DNA of 20,122 nucleotides from CAXTEJ01 sp964243295 (GCA_964243295.1 CAXTEJ010000057.1:1-20122), one strand, 5' to 3'; numbered from the stretch's first letter, positions 1 to 8,959 are shown. Notes: generated by a model not told the origin, from the sequence alone. Made by a program: numbers and translations.

Positions 1-17
1 CTGCGCGCAGCCCTCGG

Positions 18-635
18 TCAGCCGGCGGCGAGGCCGGTCTTGAGGGCAGCGGCGACCTCGACGCAGCGGCGGGCCTGGAAGGCGACCGAGCCGAGCTCGA
101 CCTCACCGGGCGGGGTGGCGCCGTTGTTGCTGGTGTGGCCGGCGCCGTAGGGGTTGCCCGCCTGGAACTGGATCGGGTCGGCGTAGCCGGGGGCCACGAT
201 GATCGAGCCCCAGTGGTAGAACGTGTTGTTGATCGCGAGGATCGTCGACTCCTGGCCACCGTGCGCGGTGCCGGTGCTGGTGAAGCTCGACCCGATCTTG
301 TTGACCAGCTTGCCGGTGCCCCACAGCGGGCCGGTCTGGTCGAGGAACTGCTTCAGCTGGGCCGTCGGCAGGCCGTAGCGCGTGGGGCTGCCGAGCAGGA
401 TGACGTCCGCCCACTCGAGGTCGTCCAGCGTCGCCTCAGGCACGTCCTGGGTCTCGAGGGCGTGCTTGCTCCAGCCCTCGTTGCTGTTGATGGCCTCCTG
501 CGGTGCGAGCTCGTGCACCTTGCGCAGCCGCACCTCGGCGCCCGCCTTCTGGGCCGCAGCCTCGGCGGCCTGGGCGAGCGCGTAGACGCTGCCGGTGGCG
601 CTGTAGTAGACGATCGCGACGTTGACGTCAGCCAT
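18..635 (-). CDS. wrbA: WrbA-family NAD(P)H:quinone oxidoreductase
   Basis: The 205-residue product is a flavodoxin-like quinone reductase of the WrbA type. These are soluble FMN enzymes that reduce quinones by two electrons at the expense of NAD(P)H, usually as an oxidative-stress defence. Visible motifs are the FMN phosphate loop YYSATGS (residues 10-16) after a hydrophobic first strand, GSPTRYG (82-88) contacting the flavin, and STGTAHGGQEST (about 120-131), all typical of WrbA. The length matches the family (about 200). The ATG start is preceded by GGAG with 7 nt spacing, a good ribosome binding site. The gene stands alone: a tRNA lies upstream on the same strand and the window edge is 17 bp past the stop. 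Family assignment is secure; the physiological substrate is inferred. Confidence 0.93.
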   Translation of the reverse strand: MADVNVAIVYYSATGSVYALAQAAEAAAQKAGAEVRLRKVHELAPQEAINSNEGWSKHALETQDVPEATLDDLEWADVILLGSPTRYGLPTAQLKQFLDQTGPLWGTGKLVNKIGSSFTSTGTAHGGQESTILAINNTFYHWGSIIVAPGYADPIQFQAGNPYGAGHTSNNGATPPGEVELGSVAFQARRCVEVAAALKTGLAAG

Positions 636-680
636 GGGGGTTCTCCGTTTGTTGAGAGTGCAACGACCTGGCCGATCCTA
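636..680 (-). promoter_or_regulatory. Putative wrbA promoter -10 and ribosome binding site
   Basis: On the minus strand a TAGGAT hexamer (680-675) fits the actinobacterial -10 pattern TANNNT and is followed by a leader of about 30 nt with a GGAG Shine-Dalgarno motif before the ATG. I see no convincing -35 box. Confidence 0.35.
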
Positions 681-726
681 GACCTGGGACGTGGACTCGG
701 CGCGACGGGCGCGTGGACGTCCGGGG

Positions 727-744
727 CGAGCGCGAGGACGCTCG
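727..744 (-). terminator. GC-rich stem-loop downstream of tRNA-Ala
   Basis: A perfect 6-bp stem CGAGCG/CGCTCG with a 6-nt loop lies about 30 nt past the 3' end of the tRNA. It lacks a U tract, as is common for terminators in high-GC actinobacteria, so its role is only a suggestion. Confidence 0.3.
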
Positions 745-770
745 AGCGAGGCGGAGAGGGCGGCCCGATG

Positions 771-845
<75 letters not shown>

Positions 846-857
846 AAAGCGTGGCCG

Positions 858-863
858 AGACTA
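858..863 (-). promoter_or_regulatory. Putative -10 box of the tRNA-Ala gene
   Basis: TAGTCT on the minus strand ends 12 nt before the first base of the mature tRNA, a plausible distance for a short 5' leader. The same hexamer precedes two protein genes in this window. No clear -35 box is visible. Confidence 0.4.
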
Positions 864-901
864 CCAGCCGCGGCGGGACGGGCCGACCACGGACGGCACG
901 C

Positions 902-1996
902 TCAGGCGCCCGAGGCGATCCGGCGCTCGATGATCTCGTCGAGGTCGATGACCGGTGGCTCGGGGACCGTCACCGGTGCGTCGGCCGGCGCCGGCCAGGG
1001 CGCCGCGGGCGCCTTGGGCTTGAGCGTGTAGGTGGGCGGCGGCACCGGCACCGGCTGCCAGCCGGGGCCGTCCGGAGCGCTCGGGAAGCTGCGACCGGTG
1101 GGTGCTGCGGCGTGGACGTCGGCGGCGGCGTCGTCCGCGGCCGCAGCCGTCAGGTCGATCAGCTCGGGCTCGGTCTCGTCGACCGGCGCGTCCGCGGCGG
1201 TCACTCGCACAGCACCGGCGGCGGGCACCTCGGCGCGCACGGCGGCACGCCGGGCGAGGCGGACGTCACGCGATTCCGTTGCTGGGCCGCCGATGGCAGC
1301 CGCGCCGGACTGCCGCGGCAGACCCGATGCGGCCCGCGCGGCCCGGCGAGCCGACGTCCGCTCGCGGACCAGGGCGCGACGCAGACCGACGGCGAAGGCG
1401 GCCAGCAGGCAGGTGACGAACGCCGGGACCAGCCACGGCAGCGGCGTGGCGCCGGCGAAGACCCACCCGAGGGCGGTGGCCGCGACCAGGCCGGCGAGGA
1501 CGCGACCGCGGCGGTGGGCGGCGGCCGAGCTGACGGCCACGGGACGGGTGACCGGCGTGTCCGAAGACGCGTGAAGCCGTTGCGCCGCAGCACGACCAGC
1601 CTTGACGAGCCGCGAGGCAAGAGCCGCGGCGCGGGCGGCTGTGGTCTCGACAGGCGCGGGCAGCGGAGCCGGGACGCCGGCCGCCGCGTTCGCCGAGGGG
1701 CGCACCGTGCGACCTCGGGCTGCAGCTCTCGCCGGCACCGCACCCGTCGCGGCGTGACGCACGGATGCGCTGGCGCGTGGCGTCGGCAGTGGCTTGGCGG
1801 CGATGACGTGGGCGCGCCCGCTGTGCGACCCGACCGTGGGGGCCGGGGCGCGGCGCTCAAGGACCCGCATGGCGTCGGAGAAGCGGTCGATCGAGCGGGC
1901 GGTGGCGAGCTGGTCGCGGCGGCGGACCCAGTGACCGAGCAGGAAGGCCGCCCAGATCCCTATGACGGCGACGAAGATCAGGCTGCTGGGGTCCAC
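902..1996 (-). CDS. sepX: SepX/GlpR-type actinobacterial division membrane protein
   Basis: The 364-residue product begins (V/M)DPSSLIFVAVIGIWAAFLLGHWVRRR, a membrane segment followed by arginines, then ATARSIDRFSDAMRVLERR. This N terminus matches the actinobacterial family named SepX in Streptomyces and GlpR in Corynebacterium, where it supports divisome assembly and acts as membrane receptor for the MoeA-like protein Glp. A long Ala/Arg/Pro-rich region follows, then a pair of membrane helices near residues 165-210, an acidic linker, and a short C-terminal motif VIDLDEIIERR. The MoeA-like gene lies four genes upstream, as expected for the pair. I chose the GTG at 1996 because conservation begins there; the GTG at 2002 is an in-frame alternative. 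The reading frame stays open to 2272, but that extension runs through intergenic repeats. The family call rests on recognition of the N terminus and on context. Confidence 0.8.
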   Translation of the reverse strand: MDPSSLIFVAVIGIWAAFLLGHWVRRRDQLATARSIDRFSDAMRVLERRAPAPTVGSHSGRAHVIAAKPLPTPRASASVRHAATGAVPARAAARGRTVRPSANAAAGVPAPLPAPVETTAARAAALASRLVKAGRAAAQRLHASSDTPVTRPVAVSSAAAHRRGRVLAGLVAATALGWVFAGATPLPWLVPAFVTCLLAAFAVGLRRALVRERTSARRAARAASGLPRQSGAAAIGGPATESRDVRLARRAAVRAEVPAAGAVRVTAADAPVDETEPELIDLTAAAADDAAADVHAAAPTGRSFPSAPDGPGWQPVPVPPPTYTLKPKAPAAPWPAPADAPVTVPEPPVIDLDEIIERRIASGA

Positions 1997-2004
1997 GATC
2001 ACCC

Positions 2005-2010
2005 ACGGTA
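2005..2010 (-). promoter_or_regulatory. Putative leaderless-type -10 box for sepX
   Basis: TACCGT (TANNNT pattern) sits 8 nt before the GTG at 1996, and no Shine-Dalgarno motif is visible. This fits a leaderless or near-leaderless transcript and would give sepX its own promoter, apart from the galU block. Confidence 0.4.
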
Positions 2011-2108
2011 TGCGTCGGTGACGCCGCAGTCCCGCACGTCGGCGGGTGTGTCGCTGCTCCCTCCACCCGGGGACGACGGTCGCGCGGGCGGTGACGTCGT
2101 CCGAAGCC

Positions 2109-2149
2109 GTTGCGCGGCAACCTCCTGCGCTGGTCTCGTGGTCGAGGCC
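2109..2149. terminator. Two adjacent stem-loops between the acetyltransferase gene and sepX
   Basis: GTTGC-GCG-GCAAC (2109-2121) and GGTCTCG-TGGT-CGAGGCC (2132-2149, one G:U pair) form two neighbouring hairpins. They lie in the 334-bp gap between the end of the acetyltransferase gene and the sepX start, downstream of the galU block, and may terminate its transcripts. The surrounding 2100-2185 resembles dispersed hairpin-rich intergenic sequence I associate with actinobacteria, but that is memory only. Confidence 0.3.
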
Positions 2150-2254
2150 GTTGCGTCGACCGGGCTCAACCACGCTCGCCACCACCGCGGCCGCACCCGG
2201 CGCGCACCCGAGCGCCGCAGAGCGGGGCTGACGCGGCCCGCCGACGCCGGTGAG

Positions 2255-2307
2255 CCGGGATCGCATGATCACGGCAGGGGCGCGGGCCGGGATTGCATGA
2301 TCACGGC
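2255..2307 (+). repeat. GATC element cluster A: two direct copies
   Basis: Two 21-nt units, at 2255-2275 and 2287-2307, share GGGATYGCATGATCACGG and differ at one base. They are spaced 32 nt start to start. Both point the same way and each is followed by G-rich sequence. No inverted partner is seen nearby. The cluster sits between the acetyltransferase gene and sepX, both on the minus strand. Same family as the clusters near 8873, 13281 and 14317. Confidence 0.85.
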
Positions 2308-2330
2308 GGGGCGGGGTGGGGTGGGGTGGG
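2308..2330 (+). other. G-quadruplex-type tract
   Basis: Five G runs (four of four Gs, the last of three) separated by single C or T bases directly follow the second repeat unit and abut the stop codon of the acetyltransferase gene. The pattern fits a very stable plus-strand G-quadruplex; in the mRNA of the minus-strand gene it would be C-rich. Function unknown. Confidence 0.6.
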
Positions 2331-2927
2331 TCAGGCGGGGCGCTGGGCGTGCCAGCGCGCGAGCAGGCCCTGCGGCAGGTCCTCGGCGGTGAGGGCGAAG
2401 CTGCGGTGGTCGCGCCACTGGCCGTCGATGTGCAGGTAGCGCAGCCGCAGGCCCTCGTCCCGGAAGCCGAGCTTCTCGACCACGCGCAGGCTGGCGACGT
2501 TCTCCGGCCTGATGTTCACCTCGACGCGGTGCAGGGCCATGGCGAACAGGCAGTGGTCGGTGGCGAGCGCGACGGCGGTCGGCGTGATGCCTCGGCCGGC
2601 GACGTGCCGGCTGATCCAGTACCCGATGTGGGCCGACCGCAACGAGCCCCAGCCGATGCCGGCGACCGACAGCTGGCCGACCATCTCGCCGCGGTAGGTG
2701 ATGGTGAACGGCAGCGCGCGCCCGGCCCGCGCCTCCGAGCTCATGGCGCGCACCAGCTGCCGGTACTGCATGGGCGGCAGGCGCGGGTCGGGCGACGTCG
2801 CCTCCCAGGGGTCGAGCCAGGCGGCGTTCTCCTCGCGCAGCTCGCGCCAGCGCTTGGCGTCCCGGTAGCGCAGCGGGCGCAGCCCGACGTCGCCGTCCGC
2901 GAGCTCGACGGGCCAGCCGGTGCTCAC
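2331..2927 (-). CDS. RimJ/RimL-like GNAT N-acetyltransferase
   Basis: The 198-residue protein has the GNAT fold of the RimJ/RimL branch, which transfers acetyl from acetyl-CoA to protein N termini or small amines. It opens with VGLRPLRYRDAKRWRELR, continues with the central strand GQLSVAGI, then HIGYWISRHVAGRGITPTAVALATDH (the acetyl-CoA pyrophosphate loop region, about residues 120-146), and ends with the family signature HRVEVNIRPENVASLRVVEKLGFRDEGLRLRYLHIDGQWRDH. The GTG start overlaps the mog stop by 4 nt (GTGA), so translation is probably coupled. It is the last gene of the overlapping galU block. Many actinobacterial genomes keep an acetyltransferase of this kind beside moeA and sepX. 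The true substrate is unknown and ribosomal proteins are only the default guess. Confidence 0.88.
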   Translation of the reverse strand: MSTGWPVELADGDVGLRPLRYRDAKRWRELREENAAWLDPWEATSPDPRLPPMQYRQLVRAMSSEARAGRALPFTITYRGEMVGQLSVAGIGWGSLRSAHIGYWISRHVAGRGITPTAVALATDHCLFAMALHRVEVNIRPENVASLRVVEKLGFRDEGLRLRYLHIDGQWRDHRSFALTAEDLPQGLLARWHAQRPA

Positions 2928-3457
2928 GCCGTCCCCGCGGGCGCCTCGTCCGGGCCGTCGGGCGGGAGTCCCGCCGTGCCGGACGACGGGTGGTCGCCCC
3001 CGCGCACCTGGTCGACGGCGTGCAGCAGCACCGGTTCGAGCACCGCGAGCCCGTCGCGGCAGCCTCCGGTCGAGCCCGGCAGGTTGACGACCAGCGTGCG
3101 ACCCGCGAGCCCGGCGATCCCGCGCGAGAGCGCCGCCGTGGGCACGCCGTGGGCGGTGCCGTACGCCCGGATCGCCTCGGCGAGGCCGAGCACCTCGCGG
3201 TCGACCACGCGGCGGGTCATCTCCGGTGTCAGGTCGCCCGGCGTGAGGCCGGTGCCACCGGTCGTCAGCACCACGTCGTACGACGCGGCGACGGCGGCCG
3301 CGAGCGCCTCCGCGACCGGCTCGCCGTCGGGCACCACCTGCGGGCCGTCGACGTCGAAACCCAAGCGCCGCAACCCCGCCACCAGGATCGGACCCCCGCG
3401 GTCGGCGTAGACGCCTGCCGCCGCCCGGTTGGAGGCGACGACCACCAGCGCCCTCAC
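2924..3457 (-). CDS. mog: MogA/MoaB-family molybdopterin biosynthesis protein
   Basis: The 177-residue product is a MogA/MoaB-type domain protein, which adenylates molybdopterin before molybdate insertion. Visible motifs are DVVLTTGGTGLTPGDLTPEMT (about residues 60-80), the molybdopterin-binding loop, then SRGIAGLAGRTLVVNLPGSTGGCRDGLAVLEPVLLHAVDQV, the conserved C-terminal half. The usual arginine in the TPRD-like motif is glycine here (TPGD), a position that varies in actinobacterial members. The last 25 residues are a Pro/Gly-rich tail. The GTG start overlaps the moaC stop by 4 nt, and the stop overlaps the acetyltransferase start by 4 nt. MogA and MoaB cannot be separated confidently from sequence alone. 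Confidence 0.9.
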   Translation of the reverse strand: MRALVVVASNRAAAGVYADRGGPILVAGLRRLGFDVDGPQVVPDGEPVAEALAAAVAASYDVVLTTGGTGLTPGDLTPEMTRRVVDREVLGLAEAIRAYGTAHGVPTAALSRGIAGLAGRTLVVNLPGSTGGCRDGLAVLEPVLLHAVDQVRGGDHPSSGTAGLPPDGPDEAPAGTA

Positions 3458-3936
3458 GGCGCCGTCCAGTCGCCCGAGCGCCCGCCCGACTTCGCCACGA
3501 CGCGGACGTCGGTGATGCGCGCCGTCCGGTCGACCGCCTTGACCATGTCGATGACCGTCAGCGCCGCGACCGCGACGCAGGTCAGCGCCTCCATCTCGAC
3601 GCCGGTGCGGTCGGCGGTGCGCACCGTCGCCTCGACGTCGACCCCGTCGTCGGCGACCTCGAGCTCGACCACGACGGCGTGGACGGCGACCGGGTGGGCC
3701 AGCGGCACGAGGTCGGGCGTGCGCTTGGCGGCCTGCAGCCCGGCGATGCGGGCGACTGCCAGCGCGTCGCCCTTGGGCACCTCCCCCGAGCGCAGCGCCG
3801 CGACGGCTGCGGCGCCGAGCAGCACGCGGCCGCGCGCGGTCGCCGTCCGCACCGTGACGTCCTTGGCCGACACGTCGACCATGCGCGCCTGCCCGCGGGC
3901 GTCGACGTGGGTGAGGGACGGCGGCTGCTCGCTCAT
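3454..3936 (-). CDS. moaC: MoaC, cyclic pyranopterin monophosphate synthase
   Basis: MoaC converts the MoaA product (3',8-cyclo-GTP) to cyclic pyranopterin monophosphate, the first stable intermediate of molybdenum cofactor. The 160-residue protein shows the full family signature: LTHVDARGQARMVDVSAKDVTVRTATARG near the N terminus, VPKGDALAVARIAGLQAAKRTPDLVPLAHP around residues 45-80, GVEMEALTCVAVAALTVIDMVKAVDR near residues 110-140, and GGRSGDW near the end. The catalytic lysines and the DMVKA motif are intact. The ATG start at 3936 overlaps the moeA stop as ATGA; the frame stays open upstream, but that extension has no family similarity. MoaA is not in the window. Confidence 0.95.
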   Translation of the reverse strand: MSEQPPSLTHVDARGQARMVDVSAKDVTVRTATARGRVLLGAAAVAALRSGEVPKGDALAVARIAGLQAAKRTPDLVPLAHPVAVHAVVVELEVADDGVDVEATVRTADRTGVEMEALTCVAVAALTVIDMVKAVDRTARITDVRVVAKSGGRSGDWTAP

Positions 3937-5159
3937 CGGCGCCGCCGCTCGAGCACCAGGCACTGCACCTGGTCGCCCTCCTCGACGCGCGTGACCTGCT
4001 CGGGCACCACGACCAGGCAGCCGGCCTGGGCGAGCCCGCCGAGCACGTGCGACCCCTGAGCCCCCGCGAGCCGGACGACGCGCCCGCCGTCGGGGCGGGT
4101 GCCGAGCTCGCCGCGCGCCAACTGCACCTTGCCGGCGGGCGCCTTCCACGACTGCAGCGCGGTCGCGGTCTCGGTGCGGCGCTGCAGGTTGGTGTGGCCG
4201 GCCAGCTTGCGGATCGCCGGCCGCACGAACATCTCGAAGCTCACGAACGCGCTCACCGGGTTGCCCGGCAGCGTGAAGATGGGCGTGGCGTCGGGCCCGA
4301 CGGTGCCGAAGCCCTGCGGCATGCCGGGCTGCATCGCGACCTTGCCGAACCACACGGTGCCGAGGGTCGACAGCACCTCCTTGACCGTGTCGTACGCCCC
4401 GGCGCTGACGCCGCCGGTGGTGATGACGAGGTCGGCGCGCACCAGCTGGTCGTGCAGGGTCGACAGGAACGCGCGGGGCTCGTCGGGCACCAGGCCCACC
4501 CGGTAGGGGCTGGCGCCCGCGTCGATGGCGGCGGCCGTGAGCATGATGCCGTTGCTGTCGACGACCTGGCCGTACCCCGGCAGCTGCCCCGGCTCGACGA
4601 GCTCGCTTCCGGTCGACAGGACGACGACCCGCGGCCGGGCGTGGACGCTGACCCGCGCGCGCCCCACGGCGGCCAGCAGCGCGAGCTGGGCCGGCCCGAG
4701 GACCGTGCCGGCGCGCAGCACCACGTCACCGGCTCGGACGTCGGAGCCGGCGCGGCGCACGTGCTGCCCCTCGGGAGCGGGGGCGCGCAGCTGGACCTCG
4801 CGCACGCCGCCGTCGCTGGCCTCGACCGGCACGACGGACTCGGCGCCGTCCGGCATCGGTGCGCCGGTCATGATGCGGACCGTCTGGCCGGCCGCGAGGT
4901 GGCTGTGGGTCGTGACGCCCGCGGGCACGTCGCCGACCACGGGCAGGCGCACGGGCGTGTGCTCGGTCGCCGCGGCGACGTCACGGGCGTGGACGGCGTA
5001 CCCGTCCATGGCCGAGTTGTCGAAGCCGGGCAGCTCGAGCGGGCTCACGACGTCGGCCGCGAGCACGCAGTCCTGCGCCTCGAGCAGCGACAGCTCGAGC
5101 GGCTCGAGGGGTCGCACCGCGTCGAGGCACCGACGCAGGTGGTCCTCGAGGCTCATCAC
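3933..5159 (-). CDS. moeA: MoeA-like molybdotransferase, probable Glp (gephyrin-like) division protein
   Basis: This 408-residue protein carries all MoeA domains: an N-terminal region with PGFDNSAMDGYAV (about 44-56), TGAPMPDGAESVVPVE, a middle domain with PRVVVLSTGSELVEPG and DSNGIML, DLVITTGGVSAGAYDTVKEVL, FTLPGNPVSAFVSFEMFVRPAIRKLAG, and a C-terminal beta domain from about 335. MoeA inserts molybdate into adenylated molybdopterin. The copy beside sepX/glpR in actinobacteria is, in Corynebacterium, the gephyrin-like protein Glp that binds FtsZ and the receptor GlpR, so a division role is likely, with or without enzymatic activity. The start is GTG (overlapping the galU stop by 4 nt) or the adjacent ATG; both fit tight coupling. 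Sequence alone cannot decide between cofactor synthesis and division. Confidence 0.92.
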   Translation of the reverse strand: MMSLEDHLRRCLDAVRPLEPLELSLLEAQDCVLAADVVSPLELPGFDNSAMDGYAVHARDVAAATEHTPVRLPVVGDVPAGVTTHSHLAAGQTVRIMTGAPMPDGAESVVPVEASDGGVREVQLRAPAPEGQHVRRAGSDVRAGDVVLRAGTVLGPAQLALLAAVGRARVSVHARPRVVVLSTGSELVEPGQLPGYGQVVDSNGIMLTAAAIDAGASPYRVGLVPDEPRAFLSTLHDQLVRADLVITTGGVSAGAYDTVKEVLSTLGTVWFGKVAMQPGMPQGFGTVGPDATPIFTLPGNPVSAFVSFEMFVRPAIRKLAGHTNLQRRTETATALQSWKAPAGKVQLARGELGTRPDGGRVVRLAGAQGSHVLGGLAQAGCLVVVPEQVTRVEEGDQVQCLVLERRRR

Positions 5160-6091
5160 CGCCGGTCGGCCAGCCAGGCGGCGAAGTCGGCGCCGAACTC
5201 CTCGTGCTCGACGCCGAGCGTGACGATCGCCTTGAGGTAGTCGAGGCGGTCACCGGTGTCGTAGCGGCGGCCGCGGAACACCACGCCGTGCACGCCGCCG
5301 CCGGGGGCGTCGCTCGCGGCGAGGGTCTGCAGCGCGTCGGTCAGCTGGATCTCGTCGCCGCGGCCGGGCGGGGTGTCGTGCAGCACGGCGAACACCGACG
5401 GGTCGAGCACGTAGCGGCCGATGACCGCGAAGTTGCTGGGGGCGTCCTCCGGCTTGGGCTTCTCGACCAGGCCGGTGACCTTGTACACATCGCCGTCGCT
5501 GGCCGCCTCGTCGATCGCGGCGCAGCCGTACAGGTGGGCCATCTCGGGCGGCACCTCCATGAGCGCCACGACGCTGCCGCCGTGCTGGGCGCGGACCGCG
5601 AGCATGGCCGGCAGCAGCGGGTCGCGGGCGTCGATCAGGTCGTCGCCGAGCAGCACCGCGAAGCCCTCGTCGCCGACGTGGCTCTCGGCCTGCAGCACCG
5701 CGTGGCCGAGCCCCCGCGGGTCGCCCTGGCGCACGTAGTGCACCCGCGCGAGCTCGCTGGACCAGCGGATCGCGGCGAGCCTCTTCTCGTCACCCTTCGC
5801 CTCGAGCACGCGCTCGAGCTGCAGGTTGCGGTCGAAGTGGTCCTCCAGCGCGCCCTTGCCCCTGCCCGTGATCATCAGGACGTCCTCGAGGCCGGCCGCG
5901 ACGGCCTCCTCGACGACGTACTGGATGGCCGGCCGGTCGACGACCGGCAGCATCTCCTTGGGCATGGCCTTGGTGGCGGGCAGGAACCGCGTGCCCATGC
6001 CGGCGGCCGGGATGACGGCCTTGGTGACGGTCCTGCCGGCATCGCCCGGCGCCGGCGAGGTCGTGGGTGAGGTCCCCGTGGGTGAGGTCAT
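5156..6091 (-). CDS. galU: UTP-glucose-1-phosphate uridylyltransferase GalU
   Basis: GalU makes UDP-glucose from UTP and glucose-1-phosphate, feeding cell-wall, glycolipid and polysaccharide pathways in the cytoplasm. The 311-residue protein has the nucleotide-binding loop AVIPAAGMGTRFLPATKAMPKEMLPV (residues 25-50, with K45 after P44), then QYVVEEAVAAGLEDVLMITGRGKGALEDHFD, RQGDPRGLGHAVLQA, FAVLLGDDLID, GLVEKPKPEDAPSNFAVIGRYVL and GRGDEIQLTDALQTL, all standard for GalU. The first 22 residues are a Thr/Pro/Ser-rich extension before the fold; no later Met fits better. It leads a chain of five overlapping genes. There is no Shine-Dalgarno motif, and a TAGCCT box lies 7 nt before the ATG. Confidence 0.96.
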   Translation of the reverse strand: MTSPTGTSPTTSPAPGDAGRTVTKAVIPAAGMGTRFLPATKAMPKEMLPVVDRPAIQYVVEEAVAAGLEDVLMITGRGKGALEDHFDRNLQLERVLEAKGDEKRLAAIRWSSELARVHYVRQGDPRGLGHAVLQAESHVGDEGFAVLLGDDLIDARDPLLPAMLAVRAQHGGSVVALMEVPPEMAHLYGCAAIDEAASDGDVYKVTGLVEKPKPEDAPSNFAVIGRYVLDPSVFAVLHDTPPGRGDEIQLTDALQTLAASDAPGGGVHGVVFRGRRYDTGDRLDYLKAIVTLGVEHEEFGADFAAWLADRR

Positions 6092-6101
6092 GGCGCCGAG
6101 G

Positions 6102-8123
<2,022 letters not shown>

Positions 8124-8257
8124 GGGGTTCTCCGTCCCTCTCGTGCGGTGGAATGGTGACACGGAACGAGTCGTCCGTCACGAGTCGATCATGGACCTCC
8201 GCGATGCGGCCGCCCCAGCGATCAGCACAGTGTGACCGATGCAAGGCGCAGCGTGAC

Positions 8258-8263
8258 AGGGGG
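8258..8263 (+). promoter_or_regulatory. Ribosome binding site deciding the cyclo-ligase start
   Basis: AGGGGG lies 9 nt before the ATG at 8273 and directly abuts the ATG at 8264, so the later start is preferred. The gap between the two divergent genes also holds two direct copies of ACGAGTCG (8166-8173 and 8180-8187) and a GTGAC/GTCAC pair, which I cannot assign to a regulator. Confidence 0.5.
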
Positions 8264-8272
8264 ATGGGCCGG

Positions 8273-8878
8273 ATGGGTGACGAGACGCGCTTGACCCACC
8301 CGGCCGACGTCAAGCGTGCTGCGCGGGCCGGGTTGCGCGGCCGACGGCGCGGCGGCGCCACGAGTCCTGGTGACGACGCCCTGGCGGCCGCCGTGATCGC
8401 GCTGCCGCGGGTTGCCGCTGCCCGGGTCGTCGCGGCGTACGTCTCACGCGCAGGCGAGCCCGGCACGGCGCCGCTGCTGGCCGCGCTGCGCGAGCGGGGG
8501 GTGCGCGTGCTGCTGCCCGTCGTCCTCGCCGACCGCGACCTCGACTGGGTGGCGGACGACGGCACCCGGGTGGCGGGGCTGCTGCCCGGTCTCGTCGAGG
8601 CCGGCGGCGAGCGGCTGGGGCCCGTGGCGGTCGCGGACGCGGACGTGCTCGTCGTTCCGGCCCTCGCGGTCGACGCCGCCGGGCGCCGCCTCGGCCAGGG
8701 CGGCGGCAGCTACGACCGCGCGCTCGCCCGTCGTCGCCCCGGCGCGCTCGTCGTGGCGCTGCTGCACGACCACGAGCTGGTGCCCGGTCCGCTGCCCGTC
8801 GAGCCCCACGACGTCCCCGTCGACGTCGCGGTCACCCCGCTGCGCGTCGTCCGCACCAGCCCGCCCCCACCCCCGTGA
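8273..8878 (+). CDS. 5-formyltetrahydrofolate cyclo-ligase
   Basis: The 201-residue protein belongs to the 5-formyl-THF cyclo-ligase (MTHFS) family, which uses ATP to convert 5-formyltetrahydrofolate to 5,10-methenyltetrahydrofolate, salvaging a storage or inhibitory folate. Visible features are the basic N-terminal helix (KRAARAGLRGRRR), VVAAYVSRAGEPGTAPLLAALRERGVRVLLPVV, ADVLVVPALAVDAAGRRLGQGGGSYDRALA (the signature that binds ATP and folate, with GQGGGSYDR intact), ALLHDHELV and DVPVDVAVTPLRVV. The protein ends in a short proline run, and its TGA stop lies inside a copy of the interspersed GATC element, so the extreme C terminus may have been altered by that element. It is divergent from the diguanylate cyclase gene and convergent with the penicillin-acylase gene across the assembly gap. 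Confidence 0.93.
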   Translation: MGDETRLTHPADVKRAARAGLRGRRRGGATSPGDDALAAAVIALPRVAAARVVAAYVSRAGEPGTAPLLAALRERGVRVLLPVVLADRDLDWVADDGTRVAGLLPGLVEAGGERLGPVAVADADVLVVPALAVDAAGRRLGQGGGSYDRALARRRPGALVVALLHDHELVPGPLPVEPHDVPVDVAVTPLRVVRTSPPPPP

Positions 8879-8936
8879 TCATGCGATCGCGGACCGGCCA
8901 GGGCGCCGCGGCGTGCCGGGATCGCAAGATCACGGC
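8873..8936. repeat. GATC element cluster B: inverted pair
   Basis: The left copy at 8873-8892 reads CCGTGATCATGCGATCGCGG. The right copy at 8916-8936 is its near reverse complement with GATCGCAAGATCACGG. Together they form an imperfect stem of about 20 bp with a loop of about 23 nt, lengthened by flanking C-rich and G-rich tracts. The TGA stop of the cyclo-ligase gene (8876-8878) is inside the left copy. The cluster lies between convergent genes, so it could act as a two-way terminator, although it has no U tract. Confidence 0.85.
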
Positions 8937-8959
8937 GGGGCGGGACGGCGCGCCGCGCC

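Noticed and set aside
1997..2272. N-terminal extension of SepX beginning at an ATG inside a repeat unit
   Set aside because: Family similarity starts at the GTG near 1996, and the extension crosses the repeat and the hairpins.
3454..3936. Molybdenum cofactor riboswitch ahead of moaC
   Set aside because: moaC overlaps moeA by 4 nt, so there is no leader to hold one.
5866..5875. Another GATC element copy (CCGTGATCAT)
   Set aside because: It lies inside galU coding a conserved MITG stretch, and the match ends before the rest of the core.
8153..8272. Upstream ATG for the cyclo-ligase
   Set aside because: It lacks a ribosome site and overlaps the promoter region of the divergent cyclase gene; the ATG at 8273 has AGGGGG at 9 nt.
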